A stretch of DNA of 64,000 bases, from contig JBKBLG010000002.1 of assembly GCA_046296295.1 (NCBI GenBank), forward strand, positions 195,338-259,337, written 5' to 3'. The position numbers and the translations under genes were made by a program. This DNA is from UBA10646 sp046296295 (GTDB lineage: Bacteria > Bacteroidota > Bacteroidia > Chitinophagales > Chitinophagaceae). The notes beneath the pieces were generated by a model. That model was not told the origin of the DNA, ran no database searches, and was given only the letters and a program-made list of their open reading frames with translations. Positions 1 through 7,435 of this stretch are shown one piece after another; the first letter of the stretch is position 1, and every line of letters starts with the position of its first letter.

Positions 1-251
1 GTGCCATCGGGTAATAAATACTTACCCAAAGTAGTAGGTACATAGTATAGTTGCAGCATTTGAGCATACTGCTGCTGTAGCATATCTCTACTAAATAATT
101 GGTTATACAGGCAGCTAATATCGCTACCACCGGCAGCAACAGCACTTTGTACCAACCATAAAAGATAGATACAAATGAACCAACAACTTTTTCGGATTTG
201 TACTACAAGCTTCGCATGTAGCCAATGATATATGTTAAGATGCGGTTTCAT
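1..251 (-). CDS. partial hypothetical protein, C-terminal part outside window
   Basis: A stop-free minus-strand frame runs from an ATG at 249-251 to the window edge, 83 codons. The predicted protein begins MKPHLNIYHWLHAK, has a hydrophobic stretch around residues 24-40 ending SAVAAGG (a possible signal peptide or anchor), and continues with a polar Gln/Tyr-rich segment (DMLQQQYAQMLQLYYVPTT). I do not recognise the family. The open frame and the signal-like start are the only evidence; the true start could be elsewhere. A secreted or membrane-anchored protein is inferred. Confidence 0.45.
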   Translation of the reverse strand, partial: MKPHLNIYHWLHAKLVVQIRKSCWFICIYLLWLVQSAVAAGGSDISCLYNQLFSRDMLQQQYAQMLQLYYVPTTLGKYLLPDG

Positions 252-328
252 AGAAAGGAGGATTAATGGCTTGCGCCAAAGGATTTGGATATGGTTATTT
301 CAATACACACAAACACTTAGCGGTGTGT

Positions 329-373
329 TTTACCGTAAGATGGTGTAATACCATCTTATTACTTACGTAAAAG
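329..373. repeat. degenerate inverted copy of the interspersed repeat with an inner stem-loop
   Basis: The 360-bp gap 252-611 holds no convincing gene. It contains TTTACCGTAAGA at 329-340 (one mismatch to the window-wide 12-mer) and ACTTACGTAAAAG at 361-373, a shortened opposite-facing version. Between and over them, 336-358 is a perfect 9-bp inverted repeat (TAAGATGGT / ACCATCTTA) with a 5-nt loop. Function unknown; it could act as a terminator-like hairpin. Confidence 0.55.
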
Positions 374-611
374 CAATACTGAAAACTGGAATCTTTCGTT
401 GTATTTCATAACATTGGTTTAAATGAAATAGTTATTCCGATATTGGAACATAAAATTGAACCATTTTATATATTTTGCTAAAACTTCTGTGCTTTTTAGT
501 CTTATAGGTACATCACCCTGTCTTTTGCAATAAGAACCACTTATACCTAAAATCAACCATAAGTAAGCTGCAAGCAGCCTAAATATTGTATCTTGAGCCA
601 AAATTGGTCGC

Positions 612-1370
612 ATGCTTAGGCTTTATGTAACACTACTGATTAGTATCATCACAATTACTCAATCACAAGCACAGCAACGCTGGCGTGTTGGCGTGAAAGG
701 TGGTATTAGCCTGCCTAATTTGCAAGATCCGAGTGGTAACGATAATTCTCAAGCCTACGGCTATAGTAGTATTATGGGGCCATATTTCGGTATTGTTACC
801 GACTATCGCATTCGTGAATCCTTATCTTTTCAAGGCGAAATCAATTATGCAACGCAGGGCGGACAAAAAAATGGCGATCAAAAAATTAGAACTGTTGGCT
901 TTGAAAGTTTTATACCCGCAGGTGTGCAAGTACCAGAATATGTATTTACACGTTTCGATAATAAAGTAGTGTTGCACTATATTGAAATTGCGGCATTGGC
1001 TAAGTATTATCTTATTAACCGCAAACATTGGAATGTAACTATTAACGCCGGCCCCTACTTCGGTATTTTAACCTATGCTCACAACACTTCAAAAGGCACT
1101 TCAAAAGTTTATTACGATGCCCAGTACACACAACCACTCTTACCCTATGCTGTAGTATTCGACAACGAAGAAGATATACAACCACGTGTTAATCCTTATG
1201 CGTTGGGCATACAAGGTGGCGGTACTATTGGTTATAAACTCAAGCAATGGGAGATATTTATTTCGGGAGGTGGTAATATTGGCCTTACGATACTACAAAG
1301 CGATAAAAGTTTGGGCAGTAATAGAACAGGTGCAGGTACGCTTACCACTGGTGTATTTTTTCAACTATAA
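612..1370 (+). CDS. outer membrane beta-barrel protein, PorT-like
   Basis: The 252-residue protein has a signal peptide (hydrophobic residues 4-18, cleavage probably after SQA before QQRW). It continues with alternating aromatic strands typical of small Bacteroidota barrels: an opening strand VGVKGGISLPN, repeated Gly/Tyr strands, and a C-terminal strand GTLTTGVFFQL ending in Leu, as outer-membrane substrates of BAM do. This matches the PorT / OMP_b-brl_2 superfamily; ligand and role are not evident. The gene stands alone on the plus strand and converges on the acyltransferase gene at 1891, with one repeat copy in the gap. Confidence 0.75.
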   Translation: MLRLYVTLLISIITITQSQAQQRWRVGVKGGISLPNLQDPSGNDNSQAYGYSSIMGPYFGIVTDYRIRESLSFQGEINYATQGGQKNGDQKIRTVGFESFIPAGVQVPEYVFTRFDNKVVLHYIEIAALAKYYLINRKHWNVTINAGPYFGILTYAHNTSKGTSKVYYDAQYTQPLLPYAVVFDNEEDIQPRVNPYALGIQGGGTIGYKLKQWEIFISGGGNIGLTILQSDKSLGSNRTGAGTLTTGVFFQL

Positions 1371-1395
1371 CACCCTGGAAAGTATGTATATGTAT

Positions 1396-1410
1396 TCCTT
1401 ACGGTAAATG
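1396..1410. repeat. interspersed repeat, exact copy (reverse orientation)
   Basis: CCTTACGGTAAATG lies in the 56-bp gap between the convergent barrel-protein and acyltransferase genes, 26 bp after the barrel-protein stop codon. Confidence 0.9.
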
Positions 1411-1426
1411 AATACAATATCATTAC

Positions 1427-1891
1427 TTACAACTTACGTAACAACTTAGCAGGATTACCGGCGTACACACCTGGTACTGATATCGACTTTGTTACTACAG
1501 CACCAGCACCAATAACAGCACCATCGCAAATAGTTACTGGCAAAATAGTAGCATTACTACCAATACTTACATTATTACCTATCGTTGTTTTTTTCCACAA
1601 GCTCCTATTACCTCTTGCAGGGCCACCTTCGCTAAAAGTATCGTTAATAAAAATAACACCATGACCAATAAAACAGTGGCTACCAATGGTTACTAATTCG
1701 CAGATAAAACTGTGACTTTGAACACGAGTATAATCGCCGATAGATACATTTTTTTGTATTTCGCAGAATGGCCCAATAAAAACATGGTTACCCAAAGTAC
1801 AACCATATACATTACTTGGCATTACAATAGTAACATGCTCACCATGTTGTACTGATTCGTGTATACTTACATTAGAATATTGCAAACTCAT
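1427..1891 (-). CDS. left-handed beta-helix acyltransferase (WbpD/WlbB-like N-acetyltransferase)
   Basis: The 154-residue protein is built of hexapeptide repeats (VYGCTLG, HVFIGP, NVSIGD, LVTIGS, CFIGHGV, TTIGNN, VSIGSN, VTICDG, AVIGAG). It ends with a typical cap VPGVYAGNPAKLLRKL, where GNPAK is the usual C-terminal signature. The family transfers acetyl from acetyl-CoA to sugar amines. It overlaps the upstream dehydrogenase gene by 4 bp, so translational coupling is likely. In the Pseudomonas/Bordetella UDP-diNAcManA pathway a 3-dehydrogenase (WbpB/WlbA) works with such a transferase (WbpD/WlbB). The aminotransferase of that pathway is not next door, so the substrate remains inferred. Confidence 0.75.
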   Translation of the reverse strand: MSLQYSNVSIHESVQHGEHVTIVMPSNVYGCTLGNHVFIGPFCEIQKNVSIGDYTRVQSHSFICELVTIGSHCFIGHGVIFINDTFSEGGPARGNRSLWKKTTIGNNVSIGSNATILPVTICDGAVIGAGAVVTKSISVPGVYAGNPAKLLRKL

Positions 1892-2901
1892 AAACTATTT
1901 TTTGAATAATTAGAAGCTGCATAAATTTTTTCAATGGCAATAACACTGTGTAAAGCATCGGCACCGGCGATAATAGCTGGAGGCTGATGAAATTCTGCTA
2001 CCAATGTTTTATACAATATATTGTGATTGCTCATACTACCTACATAAGCACCATAATTATTCGGACCATTACCGATTGGTAAATTTTCAAATACAAAGTT
2101 ATCAATACTTTGATACTCAAGTTCGTTTAAATACTGGCCACCAATTTTTACAGTGCCTTTTTCACAGAAAAGGGTAATACTACCTTCCATATTTTTGGCA
2201 TAAGCATTTACTGTAAAGTGTATTGTACCTAATGCACCGGCACTTGTTTTAAAACATACCACACCCTGATCTTCAAAATCAATAATACCCTGATGCTTTG
2301 CATTATTCGTAAATGCCTTCACCTCTTGTATTGGCCCAGCTAACCAATAAATTAAATCAATAAAATGACTGAATTGTGTGTACAATGTGCCACCATCTAA
2401 TTGTTGAGAGCCGCGCCAGCTATTTTTGTAATAAGCTTCATTTCTATTCCAAAAGCAGTTAACTTGTACACTCAAAATTTTTCCGAGTGTACCATTTTCG
2501 AGTGCATTTTTTACTGCAACCACCGGCGGATTAAACCTGTTTTGTTTTACAACAAACAACTTTTTACCAACCTTCTCTGCCGTTGCAATCATGTTTTTGG
2601 CATCGTTACTATGAATTGCCATTGGCTTTTCTACCAATACATGAAACCCTGCTTCTAATGCTGCTATCGCCTGATTAGCGTGTTCACCATTGGGCGTGCA
2701 AATAGATACTATATCGGCTTCTATTTGCGTAAGCATTGTGGTAAAATCTGTGAAAGTAGCTGCTTGCGGATAATTATGTGCAAAGGTTTGTAGTGCATCT
2801 GTTGCTGTATCGCACAAAGCCACCAACGATGCAAACTCGTGAATGTATTTCGCATGTCGTTCTCCAATTTTTCCGCAACCAACCAATGCAAATCGAATCA
2901 T
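1888..2901 (-). CDS. Gfo/Idh/MocA oxidoreductase, WbpB/WlbA-like UDP-sugar 3-dehydrogenase
   Basis: The 337-residue protein opens with a Rossmann motif, VGCGKIGERHAKYI (residues 7-20), followed by the family EKP motif (LVEKPMAIH, about 90-98) that carries the catalytic Lys. The segment FWNRNEAYYKNSWRG, then DGGTLYTQFSHFIDLIYWL, and the strand GTVKIGGQYLNEL are typical of the WbpB/WlbA branch, which oxidises UDP-GlcNAcA at C3. It sits third in a four-gene minus-strand operon after a MurU-like nucleotidyltransferase (9-bp gap) and overlaps the acyltransferase gene. Family assignment is firm; exact substrate is inferred. Confidence 0.75.
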   Translation of the reverse strand: MIRFALVGCGKIGERHAKYIHEFASLVALCDTATDALQTFAHNYPQAATFTDFTTMLTQIEADIVSICTPNGEHANQAIAALEAGFHVLVEKPMAIHSNDAKNMIATAEKVGKKLFVVKQNRFNPPVVAVKNALENGTLGKILSVQVNCFWNRNEAYYKNSWRGSQQLDGGTLYTQFSHFIDLIYWLAGPIQEVKAFTNNAKHQGIIDFEDQGVVCFKTSAGALGTIHFTVNAYAKNMEGSITLFCEKGTVKIGGQYLNELEYQSIDNFVFENLPIGNGPNNYGAYVGSMSNHNILYKTLVAEFHQPPAIIAGADALHSVIAIEKIYAASNYSKNSL

Positions 2902-2910
2902 AAATTTTCA

Positions 2911-3624
2911 TTAGGCAAACAATGTTGCAGCCTTTGCCAAAGCATCGGGCTTTCCAACATCTAATAGTATGTCACCCGTGTGGTCAAACCCTTGAATAGT
3001 GTGCGTTGCTGCATGTGCCAAATATACATCTACCATAGAGTATTTTCCGGGTTTAAGTAACGAAAAAATAGCACTATTTATTATATGCACACCACTAAAT
3101 GCTAAAGGCATATACGTTGCTGCTGTTCTAGGTAATTTTTCTTCGCCGGTTACCGTATTGCGCCAACCACAAAGTATTAACTGCGTATCAAATAAAAACA
3201 CTCTACTACTTGTGCGCTTTGTTACTGCCAGTGTGGCCAGCGGTTGCTGCTTTTTATGTGCAGCAATCATTGCAGTGAGGTTAAGGTTGGTAAGCATGTC
3301 GGCATTCATCAAAACAAAATCAGACTCACTTTGCAGTAAATGCATAGCCTTTTGCAAACCACCACCCGTTTCTAATACAGCATCGGTTTCATCGCTAATA
3401 GTTACGGTACTACCCCAACCATTATTGGCTGTTACAGCATCTATAATTTGACCTGCAAAATGATGCACATTCACCACAATTTCTGTTATACCAAACTGTT
3501 GCAAATATTCTATGTTGCGCTGTAGTAACGACTTGCCATTAACAATTGCCAAAGCTTTAGGATGATAATCGGTAAAGGGTTTTAAACGTGTTCCCAAACC
3601 AGCGGCTAACAACATTGCTTTCAT
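2911..3624 (-). CDS. MurU-like sugar-1-phosphate nucleotidyltransferase
   Basis: The 237-residue protein carries the nucleotidyltransferase signature MLLAAGLGTRLKPFTD (residues 4-19), the lysine in HPKALAIV, and a DETDAVLETGGGLQKA segment (the ETGGG element of RmlA/MurU-type enzymes), then the metal-binding NADML. Length fits MurU (about 225 residues), which converts MurNAc-1-phosphate to UDP-MurNAc in cell-wall recycling. It follows the kinase/RapZ fusion by only 3 bp. AmgK kinase plus MurU is the known recycling pair of Pseudomonas and of Tannerella. Other sugar-1-phosphate substrates are possible. Confidence 0.75.
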   Translation of the reverse strand: MKAMLLAAGLGTRLKPFTDYHPKALAIVNGKSLLQRNIEYLQQFGITEIVVNVHHFAGQIIDAVTANNGWGSTVTISDETDAVLETGGGLQKAMHLLQSESDFVLMNADMLTNLNLTAMIAAHKKQQPLATLAVTKRTSSRVFLFDTQLILCGWRNTVTGEEKLPRTAATYMPLAFSGVHIINSAIFSLLKPGKYSMVDVYLAHAATHTIQGFDHTGDILLDVGKPDALAKAATLFA

Positions 3625-3627
3625 ATA

Positions 3628-5109
3628 TTATGCTTGTTGTTTGGTTACAGGTGTAGTTACCCAATTCGATTGATTGGTATGGGTTAACTGCACTTTTACT
3701 TTATATTTATTTTTTAAGTGTCGTGCAGTTTGTTCGGCTGCATATACACTACGGTGCTGCCCACCGGTACAACCAAAATTTATTTGTAAATGCTCGAAAC
3801 CTCTGCTTAAATAGCTCTCTACATTAACATCTACCAAATCCCAAACACTATTCAAAAATTCATTCATCTTGGTACGCTGTTCTAAGAAGTCTTGTACCGG
3901 TTTGTCTTTACCACTTAAGTGCTTGTACTCATCAAATCGTCCGGGGTTTAGTATCCCTCGCATATCAAAAACAAAACCACCTCCATTCTCTGAATCGTCT
4001 TTTGGAATTCCTTTTTTATAACTAAAGCTATTCACTTCTATTACCAAGGGTGTTTGTTCGTTGGCTTGCGTTGGTGTAAACTGTGCTATAATACCATCAC
4101 TTGTAACAAATTGTAATAATTGCTCAAATTCCGGAACTGATATACCTACGCTACAATTGGCTAAAAACCATTTTAAGTTTTGCAATGCTAATGGTATGCT
4201 CGCCAAAAAGTGTGCCTTACGTTCAAACAAACCTCTGAAGCCATATGCACCTAATACCTGCAACAAACGAATGAGTACATAGCCATTATACTGACTTGTG
4301 AATGTATTTCTATTGATAGGTTTTTGCAATAGCTGCTCAACTTCATCTATATAATAGTTCAGCAACTGCACCTTCCAAGTTTCAGGAAGCTCTGCTTTCG
4401 CTTGCCACAACAAACTCGCTACATCATATTGCAAAGCACCTTGCATACCTCCTTGATAATCAATAAAACTAACAGTATTGTTATGCACCACAATATTTCT
4501 ACTTTGAAAATCGCGAAACATGAAATACTTGTATTGCGTACGAGTAAGGTAGGTGGCTAATGCATCAAAATCGTCTAATAACGCTTGCTTATCGTAAGGT
4601 TGTTTCAGTGTATCTAAAAAATAGTACTTGAAGTATAACAAATCACTTAAAATAGCTTGCTTACCAAATTCTTTTGCCGTAAGGCACCAACCATAATTAA
4701 AATCTTCGTGCCCCTGAATTTGTAGCTTTGCTAAAGTTTTCAAGCTTTGTTCAAACAACCCATATACACGTTGCGAATGGCCCTCTTTCTCAATTTGATT
4801 CAGTAGACTTTCAGCACCTAAATCTTGTTGCAAATACACATCGTAACGCTCGTTCACAGCAACAATTTTGGGAACAGGTAGTTGCTTCGATAGAAAATGT
4901 TGTGTGAATTTTACAAAGGTTTTGTTCTCTTTAATATTAGTGTTATAGGTAGCAATAAATGTACTTTCATCTTCGCAGAAAATACGATAATAAATACGGT
5001 CGCTACCGCTTTGCGGTAGTTTTTCAATTCGGTTCACCCTTACGGGTAAATGTTGTGCTGCGAGTGCTTCAATATCGTTTAAAATGGGCATCATTGCTCG
5101 TTGGTTCAA
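3628..5109 (-). CDS. AmgK-like sugar kinase fused to a RapZ C-terminal domain
   Basis: 493 residues in two parts. The N-terminal part (about 20-320) is an aminoglycoside-phosphotransferase-fold kinase: catalytic loop RDFQSRNIVVH near 200 and metal site DYQGG near 220, like AmgK, the anomeric MurNAc/GlcNAc kinase. The C-terminal part (about 350-480) is the RapZ C-terminal domain: FVFDMRGILNPGR, LSGKDKPVQDFL and GCTGGQHRSVYAAE. The RapZ N-terminal P-loop ATPase is absent. In E. coli this RapZ domain binds glucosamine-6-phosphate, so an amino-sugar sensing role is inferred. First gene of the operon with MurU-like and WbpB-like genes. Start could be any of three close Met codons (residues 1, 6, 7). 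Residues 20-25 of the kinase are coded by an expanded repeat-like word at 5036-5051, and another copy at 4673-4684 codes for CLTAKEF. Confidence 0.8.
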   Translation of the reverse strand: MNQRAMMPILNDIEALAAQHLPVRVNRIEKLPQSGSDRIYYRIFCEDESTFIATYNTNIKENKTFVKFTQHFLSKQLPVPKIVAVNERYDVYLQQDLGAESLLNQIEKEGHSQRVYGLFEQSLKTLAKLQIQGHEDFNYGWCLTAKEFGKQAILSDLLYFKYYFLDTLKQPYDKQALLDDFDALATYLTRTQYKYFMFRDFQSRNIVVHNNTVSFIDYQGGMQGALQYDVASLLWQAKAELPETWKVQLLNYYIDEVEQLLQKPINRNTFTSQYNGYVLIRLLQVLGAYGFRGLFERKAHFLASIPLALQNLKWFLANCSVGISVPEFEQLLQFVTSDGIIAQFTPTQANEQTPLVIEVNSFSYKKGIPKDDSENGGGFVFDMRGILNPGRFDEYKHLSGKDKPVQDFLEQRTKMNEFLNSVWDLVDVNVESYLSRGFEHLQINFGCTGGQHRSVYAAEQTARHLKNKYKVKVQLTHTNQSNWVTTPVTKQQA

Positions 5110-5150
5110 GGGGGTAAAAATACGGGTAAAAGGTGCAGGTAGCTACAAAG

Positions 5151-5179
5151 AAATAGCGGCTACAATGTAGCCGCTATTT
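5151..5179 (-). terminator. hairpin terminator after the thioredoxin-like gene
   Basis: A perfect 13-bp stem (AAATAGCGGCTAC / GTAGCCGCTATTT) with a 3-nt loop lies 25 bp past the stop of the gene at 5205. It separates that gene from the kinase operon downstream. The A/T-rich ends suggest it may work in both directions. Confidence 0.75.
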
Positions 5180-5204
5180 TATAATCATATCAAGTAACAG
5201 TCGA

Positions 5205-5864
5205 TCAAACTACCGATGCAGTAAGTAATGCTAACAGTTCTTGTTGCGTACTTAATGTTTTATCTTTAGCATACCACCCGTGTAATTGTTCTGCTAAGGT
5301 AGCAAATGTTACTCCTGATGATTTTAAATCGCTATATAAGGTTTGTGCTGCTACTGGTCGTGGCCCCCAATTGAATATTTCATAACCTTGCGGGGTGGTT
5401 GCAATTAGTTTTGGAATACTTCTGCTTTTACCATCTTGTAAGTAGGCATCCATTAAATCTAAGTTTTCATCCCTTAAGAATAAACGTAAGTCTATCAAAG
5501 GGTTTTCTTTCGCCATCGCATGAATCACCGGAACAATTTGTGCAGCATCGCCACACCAACCTTCTGTTAGTAACAACCATACTTGCGGCGTTGCTATTTG
5601 CCGTAAGGCTTGTACCACCGCTGGCTGTAAGGTTACTGTTTTATCAATTCTATTCATGCGAGCTATATTAAGCTTCGCATATTCTAGAATTTCAGGTGTT
5701 TGATATGCCGGGTTATTGCCTGTTGTTTTACCCTCGGCATTTAAACTATCTATCAGTGCTCGGTAGCTTTCGTAGGTGTAATGAGGTTGTTGTAGGTAAG
5801 CTTGTAATATCGATTGCAAAGGACAAAATTTTAATGTGCAAACATAGATTTTTATTGCTTCCAA
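5205..5864 (-). CDS. thioredoxin-fold protein with WCGD in place of CxxC
   Basis: The protein (up to 219 residues) belongs to a Bacteroidota thioredoxin-like family. The conserved N-terminal half contains AEGKTTG and EYAKLNIARMNRI; the active site reads LTEGWCGDAAQIVP, so only the first Cys of the thioredoxin motif is present and the second is replaced. A classical disulfide-reductase cycle is therefore doubtful. The annotated ATG adds about 15 residues not typical of the family, and a TAnnTTTG-like box (complement of CAAACATA at 5839-5846) lies inside them. A TTG start at 5817-5819 is therefore plausible. A repeat variant at 5597-5608 encodes ALRQIA. Role unknown. Confidence 0.75.
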   Translation of the reverse strand: MEAIKIYVCTLKFCPLQSILQAYLQQPHYTYESYRALIDSLNAEGKTTGNNPAYQTPEILEYAKLNIARMNRIDKTVTLQPAVVQALRQIATPQVWLLLTEGWCGDAAQIVPVIHAMAKENPLIDLRLFLRDENLDLMDAYLQDGKSRSIPKLIATTPQGYEIFNWGPRPVAAQTLYSDLKSSGVTFATLAEQLHGWYAKDKTLSTQQELLALLTASVV

Positions 5865-5949
5865 ATTTAGCTGTTAACTATCAATATTTTCTTTTAATAC
5901 TTACGTAAAAGTTACCCTACAGATGTACACTGCGGGGTAGCCAAAGCAA

Positions 5950-6840
5950 TTACTTAGATTGATATGCCGCTGCGAATACTTGTGCAAACTGGGCTAGTTT
6001 AACACTACCTTGTGTAGTTGGCCTGTTGGCCCAATAATCGGCTTGTAATTCGCCGCTTCGAAGTGCTTTTCCAAGTGTAGTATAGCCTTGGGCGATGGTA
6101 TCGGGTAAGCCCGCTTGCTTCAAACCTGCATACGCTTGTTCATCGGTAAATACTACCCAAGGTGTGCCTTCTTTACCAATCGCCTTGCCTAAAGCTGTTG
6201 CAATTTCTTGGGTGGTAGCCTCATCGCTACTGATATATCGAATTTGCTGACCCCTCGCCAAAGGCAATGCTAATAACACTTCTGCTGCTACTGCTGCAAT
6301 ATCGTTGGTATCTACCAATACCAACTTTTCATCGCCACCAAAATTACTACCGAAAACACCTGCATTTTTAACCAAATCAATTTGCGCAAAGAGGTTGTAA
6401 AAAAAGTACGACGGACGTAAAAAAACTGCATTAACACCAGCATCAATTAGCTGTACTTCTAAATAAGCGAGACCGTCTATTGGCCCTGCACCTTGTCGCA
6501 TGTGAGCACCAATACTACTCAAAACAACAACATTTTTAATATTGTTCGCTTTAACAGCAGCTACATAATTGTTAGCCACTTGCTGCTGATACGAATACCA
6601 ATCTGCAACATCCCATTTGGGAGGAATCATTAGATACAAAGCATCGGCACCTGCAAAACTTTCTGTTACGAAAGCCACATCTTCAACAGAACCCACCAAT
6701 GCTGTAGCACCTAGCGCCTCAATACTAGCAATACGTTCGCTATTACTTGTAATAACACTAACAGCATTACCTGCTGCTACCAACCGGTGTACTAAAGGCT
6801 TGCTGATGTGGCCAATTGAGCCTGTAATAACATAGTTCAT
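5950..6840 (-). CDS. NmrA/QOR2-like NAD(P)-binding protein
   Basis: The 296-residue protein is an atypical short-chain dehydrogenase. The N-terminal dinucleotide motif is TGSIGHISKPLV (residues 6-17), in place of the usual TGxTGxxG, followed by strand VVVLSSIGAH near 110 and the segment NAVFLRPSYFFYNL. This is typical of NmrA-like and quinone-oxidoreductase-like redox sensors. It lies 66 bp downstream of a MarR regulator on the same strand, and MarR/NmrA pairs usually respond to quinones or electrophiles. Co-transcription and regulation by that MarR are inferred. The actual reaction cannot be told from sequence. Confidence 0.75.
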   Translation of the reverse strand: MNYVITGSIGHISKPLVHRLVAAGNAVSVITSNSERIASIEALGATALVGSVEDVAFVTESFAGADALYLMIPPKWDVADWYSYQQQVANNYVAAVKANNIKNVVVLSSIGAHMRQGAGPIDGLAYLEVQLIDAGVNAVFLRPSYFFYNLFAQIDLVKNAGVFGSNFGGDEKLVLVDTNDIAAVAAEVLLALPLARGQQIRYISSDEATTQEIATALGKAIGKEGTPWVVFTDEQAYAGLKQAGLPDTIAQGYTTLGKALRSGELQADYWANRPTTQGSVKLAQFAQVFAAAYQSK

Positions 6841-6906
6841 TTGCTCTTAATTTAATATTAAAAAATAGTTTTAAAATTTGTACATACAATTAATAAATCA
6901 AAAAAA

Positions 6907-7332
6907 TCATGGTAGTGCATCGGCCACAGTAGCAATTTGCTGCGTTAAAGCACAGCTTGCCTCGGGGCCAAGTATTTTGCTATATGCCATATAAAACCCA
7001 TCCATAGCTGCCTGCATTTCGGGTAGTAACGCTTTCGCTTTGTCGGTAGCATATACCATGGTAGTTTTTCCATCGAGCATTCTTGTTATCAATGCCTGCC
7101 CTTCTAATTTTTCTATCAATCGTGTAATGGTACTAGGCGTAAGCTGTAACTCGTTGGCTAGCTTTGTAGGTTGTACACCCGGCTCTTGTAACACCACCAT
7201 TAACAAATACCCATGGCTCGGACTAAACCCTAACGGTTTCCAATAATGCAATGCCAATTTTTCTACCTTACGTGCAAATGCATTGCTAGTAAAGTACAAA
7301 CACTGATGATATCTGCTCTCCGAGGTTTTCAT
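6907..7332 (-). CDS. MarR-family transcriptional regulator
   Basis: The 141-residue protein has the MarR winged-helix core: ...LQEPGVQPTKLANELQLTPSTITRLIEKLEGQALITRMLDGKTTMVYATDKAKALLPEM (read in pieces along residues 48-110). The recognition helix is around TPSTITRLIEKL and the wing around RMLDGKTTMVY. It precedes the NmrA-like gene and diverges from ruvB. A perfect 18-bp palindrome 26 bp upstream of its start is a strong candidate operator, so autoregulation is likely. Ligand unknown; regulators of this kind often sense phenolics or oxidants. Confidence 0.85.
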   Translation of the reverse strand: MKTSESRYHQCLYFTSNAFARKVEKLALHYWKPLGFSPSHGYLLMVVLQEPGVQPTKLANELQLTPSTITRLIEKLEGQALITRMLDGKTTMVYATDKAKALLPEMQAAMDGFYMAYSKILGPEASCALTQQIATVADALP

Positions 7333-7358
7333 TGCTGCACAGCAAAGATGAGCACCCT

Positions 7359-7376
7359 TATTTGTATATACAAATA
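7359..7376. promoter_or_regulatory. palindromic operator candidate for the MarR regulator
   Basis: TATTTGTATATACAAATA is a perfect 18-bp palindrome located 26 bp upstream of the MarR start codon and about 20 bp from the divergent ruvB promoter. Length and symmetry fit MarR operators (usually 16-20 bp). No second copy was noticed elsewhere. Confidence 0.7.
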
Positions 7377-7397
7377 TTTATTAGAAATTTTCTGCCC

Positions 7398-7425
7398 TTG
7401 CGGTAAATGCTTGCCATTACCTTTG
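7398..7425 (+). promoter_or_regulatory. ruvB promoter (TTG-N17-TACCTTTG)
   Basis: The perfect Bacteroidota -7 box TACCTTTG (7418-7425) is preceded after 17 bp by TTG at 7398-7400, and the ruvB ATG follows at 7436. The TTG lies inside a variant copy of the interspersed repeat (CCTTGCGGTAAATG at 7396-7409), so the repeat may supply the -33 element. Confidence 0.6.
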
Positions 7426-7435
7426 ATCATTTAGT

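Noticed and set aside
419..613. 64-codon open frame on the minus strand
   Set aside because: No recognisable sequence features, overlaps the start of the barrel-protein gene head to head, and its hydrophobic stretch comes from A/T-rich DNA.
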